Shown: positions 59,400 through 64,000 of the stretch, one piece after another | Layout of the letters: every line of letters starts with the position of its first letter | Position numbering within the stretch: position 1 is the first letter of the stretch | DNA from: Bradyrhizobium sp. NFR13 | GTDB taxonomy: Bacteria > Pseudomonadota > Alphaproteobacteria > Rhizobiales > Xanthobacteraceae | Assembly (NCBI RefSeq): GCF_900114605.1 | Contig: NZ_FOTP01000001.1 | Coordinates: forward strand, 1,426,001-1,490,000 | Length of the DNA: 64,000 nucleotides | Direction: 5' to 3' | Program-made: the position numbers and the translations under genes | Notes under the pieces: model-generated | Told to the model about the DNA's origin: nothing | Seen by the model: the letters and a program-made list of their open reading frames with translations, nothing else | Databases searched by the model: none

Positions 59400-59942
59400 A
59401 TGACTGCTGTTGCCGCCAAAACCGCCCTGACCGGCTGCCTCGCGCCGATCGACAAAGGCGGGCTCGAACAGCTAATCGCCAACGGCAAAGCCAATCCCAA
59501 CGTTATCAAGACGCTGAAGTGCAAAACGGTGGCCGAGGGCAAGTTCCGTCACGCCAACTACATCCGTAACCTGCCGCCCTACATCGTCGATGAACCGCCG
59601 GCGCTACTCGGCGACGACACAGCGCCGAATCCGTCCGAAGCGTCATTGGCGGCGCTTGGCTCCTGCATCGCCGTTGGCCTGCACGCCAATGCAGTGCATC
59701 GCGGCTGGATCGTCAACAAACTCGAACTGCAGCTCGAAGGCGATCTGAACATCACAGCTGTCTGGGGCACCGGCGACATCAGCGAGAAGCCGGTCGGCTT
59801 CACCGATGTGCGCATCAAGGTCGACATGGAATGCGAAGGCGTCGCGCAGGCCGAGATCGATGCGCTGATCGATCACGTCAAGAAGTGGTCGCCCGTCGCC
59901 AACACCTTTACGCGCCCGGTCAACCTCGAAGTCTCTGCCTGA
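59400..59942 (+). CDS. OsmC-family protein with only one catalytic cysteine
   Basis: A 180-residue OsmC-like protein. The N-terminal cysteine sits in AALGSCIAVGLHANA (Cys89), as in OsmC and Ohr peroxide reductases. The C-terminal partner cysteine of the canonical CP motif is replaced (DHVKKWSPVANTFTRP), so classical two-cysteine peroxidase chemistry is doubtful. It heads a set with an acyl-CoA-dehydrogenase-like flavoprotein and a rhodanese, divergent from a TetR regulator, which points to thiol, sulfur or electrophile stress. Start supported by GGGAGAGAACCA upstream. Confidence 0.9.
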   Translation: MTAVAAKTALTGCLAPIDKGGLEQLIANGKANPNVIKTLKCKTVAEGKFRHANYIRNLPPYIVDEPPALLGDDTAPNPSEASLAALGSCIAVGLHANAVHRGWIVNKLELQLEGDLNITAVWGTGDISEKPVGFTDVRIKVDMECEGVAQAEIDALIDHVKKWSPVANTFTRPVNLEVSA

Positions 59943-60007
59943 ATGTGAGTTCGCGCGGCCGCAGCGATGCGGCCGCCCTCTCTTCCTTGCGCGTGACGGA
60001 GATCGAC

Positions 60008-61147
60008 ATGACCACGACGGCAGTGCTGCGGAAATCGGATGATATTGATGTGGCGGGCGACACATCGTCACTCGTCGAACGAATATTCGCCGTCGCGCGC
60101 ACCGATCTTTCGCCGATTGCTTTGGAAATCGATGAAGGCACGATCTATCCGGATCAGGCGCTGCGTCATCTCGGCGATGTCGGTGCCTGGTCGGCTCACA
60201 CCGATCTCGGGGAGACGATTGCGGGCATCTCGGCCATCGGCGAAACCTGCGGCTCCACCGCCTTCATGGCGTGGTGTCAGAACACGCTGGTCTGGTACAT
60301 CCTCAATTCCGATAACGCCGCGCTGAAGGCGAAATATCTCAGCGACGCCATGAGCGGAAAGCTGCTCGGTGGCACGGGCCTCTCGAATCCGATGAAGAGC
60401 TTCTTCGGTATCGAGAAGCTGAAGCTGAAAGGTCGACGCACTGAAGGCGGATATATTGTCCGCGGTGCGTTGCCATGGGTGTCGAATCTCGGTCCCGACC
60501 ACATGTTCGGCACCATCTTCGAGCTCGATGACGGCTCCGGCGAAAAGGTTATGTTTCTAGCCGATTGCGCCGACGAAAATCTCTCATTGACGCCATGCAA
60601 GCCGTTCTTGGCGATGGACGGTACCGGCACCTACGCCGTGCAATTCCGCGACGTCTTCATTCCCGACGATCAGGTGCTCGCGGCACCGGCGATGCCGTTC
60701 GTGAAGAGGATACGCGCCGGCTTCATCCTCATGCAGATGGGCATGGGCCTCGGGCTGGTGCGCGATTGCGTTGCTATCATGGAGAGCGTCAAGCCGTCGC
60801 TTGCCCACGTCAACTGCTTCCTGCCGCAGCAGCCCGAGGATTTCGCAGGACTTCTCGCGAACATGGAGGCCGAGACGATGATGCTCGCCGCCACGCCGTT
60901 TGACACGAGCAATGCCTATTGGCGCAGCGTCGTCGAACTGCGTCTGCGCGCGGGGGATGCCGCCGTCGCCGCAGCCCATGCAGCGATGCTGCATTGTGGC
61001 GCACGCGGCTACCTCAAATCGCACCGCGCCCAGCGCCGGCTGCGTGAAGCCTATTTCGTGGCGATCGTCACCCCCGCCACCAAGCAGCTCAGAAAAATGC
61101 TCGCAGACAATGCGCGCGAAACTCAGGGAGACCAGGGCGGGGCGTGA
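60008..61147 (+). CDS. Acyl-CoA dehydrogenase-like flavoprotein
   Basis: A 379-residue protein of the acyl-CoA dehydrogenase superfamily. The middle beta-domain is recognisable (GGTGLSNPMKSFFG, YIVRGALPWVSN), and a helical C-domain follows. The usual TEPGAGSD-like sequence is replaced, and no clear catalytic glutamate was identified, so it could equally be a flavin monooxygenase-like member (DszC/SfnB group). The start at 60008 is chosen over the longer frame from 59831, which overlaps osmC. It lies 65 bp after osmC in the TetR-facing operon. The substrate is unknown. Confidence 0.85.
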   Translation: MTTTAVLRKSDDIDVAGDTSSLVERIFAVARTDLSPIALEIDEGTIYPDQALRHLGDVGAWSAHTDLGETIAGISAIGETCGSTAFMAWCQNTLVWYILNSDNAALKAKYLSDAMSGKLLGGTGLSNPMKSFFGIEKLKLKGRRTEGGYIVRGALPWVSNLGPDHMFGTIFELDDGSGEKVMFLADCADENLSLTPCKPFLAMDGTGTYAVQFRDVFIPDDQVLAAPAMPFVKRIRAGFILMQMGMGLGLVRDCVAIMESVKPSLAHVNCFLPQQPEDFAGLLANMEAETMMLAATPFDTSNAYWRSVVELRLRAGDAAVAAAHAAMLHCGARGYLKSHRAQRRLREAYFVAIVTPATKQLRKMLADNARETQGDQGGA

Positions 61148-61270
61148 TCCCGATCATGCGAATGATCGATCACGCGAACGGAAAGCGAATTGACTTAAGT
61201 CACGGCGAAACGACAGGCGATCCAGCACAAACGACCCAACAACGACGGTTCAACACAGTGGAGGCTTTCA

Positions 61271-62149
61271 ATGGCTGAAGTTCTCATTTCCGCAGACGAC
61301 CTCGTCACGTTCATGAAGTCAGAACCTTGTGTCATCATCGACACGCGCAATCCCGACGCCTATGTGGCCGGGCATATCCCCGGCGCCGTCAATCTCCATG
61401 AGATCTTTACGTTCCTCGCTACCTCGACGCCCGAAGGCATGGACGAGCTGAAGAAGAAGTTCGCTGCCGCCTTCGGCGGTGCCGGCCTGTCCGGCAGTGA
61501 GACTGCGGTGATCTACGAACAGTCGATGAATTCGGGATTCGGCCAGTCCTGCCGCGGCTACTTCCTGCTGGAGTTTCTCGGCTATCCCAAGATCAAGGTT
61601 CTGCATGGCGGTTTCGATGCCTGGACCATGAAGGGCCTGCCGACCACTACAGACGTCCCGACGCCGACAGTAGCTTCGTTCGCGATCAAGCCGGAGGCCG
61701 GCTCGATCCTGATCGATGCGGCGACCATGCAGGCTGCCCTCGGCAATCCGTCGATTGCCATTCTCGACGTGCGCGATGTGGATGAGTGGATCGGCGAAAG
61801 CTCGTCGCCCTATGGCAAGGATTTCTGCCCGCGCATGGGCCGCATCCCCGGCGCTGTCTGGATCGAGTGGTACCGCATGATGAAGCCAACATCGGAAGGC
61901 CCGCGCTTCAAGTCGAAGAACGAAATCCTGGCCGAATGCGCCACCGTCGGCATCACGCCGGCGACCACGGTTTATCTCTACTGCTTCAAGGGTGCGCGGG
62001 CGTCGAACACCTTTCTCGCTTTGAAGAATGCTGGCGTCGCCGATGTGCGGATGTATTTCGGTTCCTGGAATGAATGGAGCCGCGATGTGAAATATCCGAT
62101 CGAGGAAGGTCTGCCGGTGGTGGGTGAGAAACAGGCGGTGGCAGCTTAG
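61271..62149 (+). CDS. Two-domain sulfurtransferase (rhodanese-like)
   Basis: A 292-residue protein with two rhodanese domains. The C-terminal domain has the active loop with Cys238 (YLYCFKGARAS); the N-terminal domain has lost its cysteine (IYEQSMNSGF), as is usual for tandem rhodaneses. The first-domain signature VIIDTRNPDAYVAGHIPGA and the second-domain ILDVRDVDEW are clear. It would move sulfane sulfur from thiosulfate or persulfides to thiols or cyanide. It lies 123 bp after the ACAD-like gene, with GGAGG eight bases before the start, and ends before a pair of REP-like elements. Confidence 0.93.
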   Translation: MAEVLISADDLVTFMKSEPCVIIDTRNPDAYVAGHIPGAVNLHEIFTFLATSTPEGMDELKKKFAAAFGGAGLSGSETAVIYEQSMNSGFGQSCRGYFLLEFLGYPKIKVLHGGFDAWTMKGLPTTTDVPTPTVASFAIKPEAGSILIDAATMQAALGNPSIAILDVRDVDEWIGESSSPYGKDFCPRMGRIPGAVWIEWYRMMKPTSEGPRFKSKNEILAECATVGITPATTVYLYCFKGARASNTFLALKNAGVADVRMYFGSWNEWSRDVKYPIEEGLPVVGEKQAVAA

Positions 62150-62155
62150 GCTCCA

Positions 62156-62189
62156 TTGTCGTCGCCCGGCTTGACCGGGCGACCCAGTA
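62156..62189. repeat. REP-like palindrome, copy 1
   Basis: TTGTCGTCGCCCGG...CCGGGCGACCCAGTA, with arms TCGCCCGG/CCGGGCGA around CTTGA. It is an inverted partner of the element at 62227-62259. It begins 7 bp after the rhodanese stop. Confidence 0.75.
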
Positions 62190-62226
62190 TACTCGTGCGT
62201 TAGACGTGATCTCGACCGACAACGTT

Positions 62227-62259
62227 TACTGGATCGCCCGCTTTCGCGGGCGATGACAA
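62227..62259. repeat. REP-like palindrome, copy 2 (inverted)
   Basis: TACTGGATCGCCCG...CGGGCGATGACAA, with arms ATCGCCCGC/GCGGGCGAT. Its reverse complement matches copy 1 over nearly the whole unit (TTGTCatCGCCCG...GATCCAGTA). The two copies are about 37 bp apart, a REP-doublet arrangement. Confidence 0.75.
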
Positions 62260-62278
62260 TCCGAGCATTAAAACAAAA

Positions 62279-62305
62279 GGCCCGCTCTCACGAGCGGGCC
62301 TTTCT
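62279..62305. terminator. Bidirectional intrinsic terminator
   Basis: GGCCCGCTC and GAGCGGGCC form a perfect 9-bp stem with a 4-nt loop, AAAACAAAA on the left and TTTCTT on the right. It separates the rhodanese gene from the convergent small membrane protein. Confidence 0.88.
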
Positions 62306-62328
62306 TATTCAGTCCAATGCTTCCGGGT

Positions 62329-62745
62329 TTACTTGCCGGCGGCATATCCCCAGCGGTTCCACCGCTGATCCAAAAACTGCTGCGCGATGTAGTTCTTGTC
62401 CGTTTCGCTGTACTGACTGTGCATGTAAAGGCGACTACCATCGGGCATCTCAGCCACGGCCATCGAACCGTCTTTGTTCCACTCGTTTTGATATTTCCAC
62501 TCAACCTTGTAAAATTTGACGCTTAACTTCTCGGCGGAGCGTGACCGCATGGTCTCATCGAACGGCTTACTAAAGTCGATCTTCCAAGGATCAACTATTC
62601 CGCCTTTTGCCATCCAGCGCGGCTGGAATGCGCCGCGTATAGTATCAGGTTCGACCACGTTGTATGCGACGAAGCTTGCACCGATGATCCAAAGCACCGA
62701 GATCAAGACCCAAGCACGAAACAGTCCTCGGCCGACGTTCATCAT
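62329..62745 (-). CDS. Small membrane-anchored protein of unknown function
   Basis: A 138-residue protein with one N-terminal transmembrane helix (about 9-29, LFRAWVLISVLWIIGASFVAY) and a soluble C-terminal part that contains WKIDFSKPFDE, KLSVKFYKVEWKYQNEW and ends in FLDQRWNRWGYAAGK. No family was recognised. The gene is AT-richer than its neighbours to the left. Similar small proteins occur in Bradyrhizobium genomes as hypothetical genes (recalled, not checked). It lies 27 bp downstream of the HEPN-protein gene on the same strand. Confidence 0.78.
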   Translation of the reverse strand: MMNVGRGLFRAWVLISVLWIIGASFVAYNVVEPDTIRGAFQPRWMAKGGIVDPWKIDFSKPFDETMRSRSAEKLSVKFYKVEWKYQNEWNKDGSMAVAEMPDGSRLYMHSQYSETDKNYIAQQFLDQRWNRWGYAAGK

Positions 62746-62772
62746 AAAGCCCTCTTACGCATCGCGCGTACA

Positions 62773-63810
62773 TCACACCCTGCGAATAAGACTTTTAATC
62801 CAGATCATCGAGTTTTCGACTGCCCAATTGGTCTGATGATCAGTGAGGCTCGGCATGGGCGCGGCTCCCGGGCCGTGTCCAAAGGGATTGCGGACCTTCG
62901 TAAAGAAGTCCTTCAACGCCTGCATCTCCCATACCTCGATCAGTTTCGCGCCCCTCAGATTATCAATGTAATTGTGAGCGCCCTTCTCGTTGCCTTTAGT
63001 CAGCTGTTTTTCGTCCGAGATTATCTTGATAGCGCTCTCCAATGCGCGGGCGGCATAGAAGGCAGGGTCGCGCCCGCCCGTATCGCGCAGATCAATAGCC
63101 TCTTTCATGTCGTGGTCGACGTTGTGCCACTTCGGCCCCGCCACCAATTTCCAAAAGGGCGTTTCAATCTCCCGCGCGACTGTTTGGTCGTCAGAGAGTT
63201 GAATAAAGCCATTGTGGTAATGCAACTGACAGCTTGCTTGGCGGAAGCGGGCATTTAGCTCTGTCACCGCCCCCTGAAATTTGGCGTTCAAACCGGCGTT
63301 TGCCGCCCGCACCCCATCCGCACTGCTGCCGGGGACCCGAAGGCCCTTGCGTTCGCCTCGCTTGTCGAACATTTCGGCGATCAGGATATTATCGGGAAGC
63401 TTAGTATTCAATCCCGCCACGAAATTCTCGTGCTCACGAAAGCCAATTTCAACTAAGCTAAGGCGCTCTTTGACATAACGATCAGCGGATATTTTGCTAT
63501 CGAATGGCGTGAACATCCAAGTTTCGCACATCTGTATTCTGCTAGGGGAATAGCCCTGCCATAGATTTTGGTTGTTGAAGTAACCGACGTGCGACGGAGA
63601 TAGCTCCTTCAGCCCAAGCTCTCTCGCTAGCAAATCATGTATCTGCGTCCAGAAATCCTTCCCGCGCTTGTCCTCGTTGCCGTCCACATAGAATGGGCAA
63701 AGATCGTTCAGGAGCTGGAAACTCTGCACGAGAAGGCGGCGATGTTCCTCGTAAAACGTCTCCCAAATACGAGGCTGTGCGTAACGATACGCAAAAATGT
63801 CGGTCAGCAT
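62773..63810 (-). CDS. AbiJ-type N-terminal domain with C-terminal HEPN domain (putative abortive infection protein)
   Basis: A 345-residue protein. The N-terminal ~80 residues (MLTDIFAYRYAQPRIWETF, then FWTQIHDLLARELGL) resemble the AbiJ N-terminal domain family; the exact subfamily was not determined. The C-terminal part (RALESAIKIISDEKQLTKGN to the end) resembles the TIGR02391/HEPN group and carries RNPFGH (Arg307 to His312), the RX4-6H catalytic pattern of HEPN ribonucleases. Such proteins act in phage defence by cutting RNA. The gene is less GC-rich than the core genes, a sign of possible acquisition. No partner antitoxin is visible in the window. Confidence 0.68.
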   Translation of the reverse strand: MLTDIFAYRYAQPRIWETFYEEHRRLLVQSFQLLNDLCPFYVDGNEDKRGKDFWTQIHDLLARELGLKELSPSHVGYFNNQNLWQGYSPSRIQMCETWMFTPFDSKISADRYVKERLSLVEIGFREHENFVAGLNTKLPDNILIAEMFDKRGERKGLRVPGSSADGVRAANAGLNAKFQGAVTELNARFRQASCQLHYHNGFIQLSDDQTVAREIETPFWKLVAGPKWHNVDHDMKEAIDLRDTGGRDPAFYAARALESAIKIISDEKQLTKGNEKGAHNYIDNLRGAKLIEVWEMQALKDFFTKVRNPFGHGPGAAPMPSLTDHQTNWAVENSMIWIKSLIRRV

Positions 63811-64000
63811 CAGTAGCTAGTTCCCTCGCGACTCAAGAGCCTTCACGATGGCACAATGTAGGGTAGCGGCACGAGGTTTGGGACGATTGTACGGGTTATT
63901 CACAGGGGCTGCGTGAAGGTCGCGCGACGGTGACATGCGAGCGAGAGGACGAACTTTGTGCGCGGCACTACGCTTGTTCGCCGTTAGCTCGCTGCAGTTT
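63811..64000. other. Right edge: no gene recognised
   Basis: These 190 bp hold no credible ORF, but may contain the promoter of the HEPN gene and the start of a further element beyond the window. No attachment-site or tRNA sequence is visible here. Confidence 0.4.

Overview
The window looks like a chromosomal core segment of an alphaproteobacterium of the Bradyrhizobium / Rhodopseudomonas / Tardiphaga / Afipia group (Nitrobacteraceae). The evidence is a high G+C content, an F1-ATPase operon of the split type (atpHAGDC without the F0 genes), an alphaproteobacterial hemD - Mic60-like - HemY block, a sucA-sucB-lpdA 2-oxoglutarate dehydrogenase operon, a DUF1674 succinate dehydrogenase assembly factor and rhizobial-type palindromic repeats. 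The species assignment is inference. No insertion sequence, prophage, CRISPR array or rRNA is visible; there is one tRNA-Thr(CGT).

Layout. 1-6000: end of a GST, a minus-strand ggt - MFS - amidohydrolase group, and a divergent UMF1-type transporter. 6013-10926: purH, a heparinase-like protein and rsmB (minus). 11122-18485: SDHAF4, a secreted nuclease, an L,D-transpeptidase, a Tat-exported kelch protein with acs, topoisomerase IB, a METTL20-like methyltransferase and an EVE protein. 18561-24457: gpsA and tsaD (minus), divergent from hemD - Mic60-like - HemY-like. 24612-24687: tRNA-Thr. 24743-30369: a NitT/TauT-type ABC importer interleaved with rutB, rutC and rutD, divergent from a LysR regulator; no rutA is present. 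30446-38934: proA, nadD, rsfS, rlmH, envC-like, ctpA, a YibQ-like deacetylase and two tandem rppH-like Nudix genes.

38978-44056: atpHAGDC (minus), with strong hairpins in two of its intergenic gaps. 44057-44753: a gene-free stretch with three tandem hairpins plus a T7 tract (candidate sRNA) and an AT-rich promoter region for an rlpA-like gene. 45430-53874: priA, a CMD protein, xerC, a DUF4337 protein, a hydrolase, a membrane protein, lpdA and an SDR. 53997-58303: sucB and sucA. 58478-62149: a TetR regulator divergent from an OsmC - acyl-CoA-dehydrogenase-like - rhodanese gene set, with a perfect 20-bp palindrome in the shared promoter region. 62150-64000: a pair of inverted REP-like elements, a terminator, a small membrane protein and an AbiJ/HEPN-type putative abortive-infection protein, which may mark the edge of an accessory region.

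The best candidates for something undescribed are the rutBCD cluster that lacks rutA but carries its own importer, the TetR-OsmC-ACAD-rhodanese module, the HEPN protein at the right edge, and the orphan hairpin array upstream of atpH. Function for each is inferred from sequence only.
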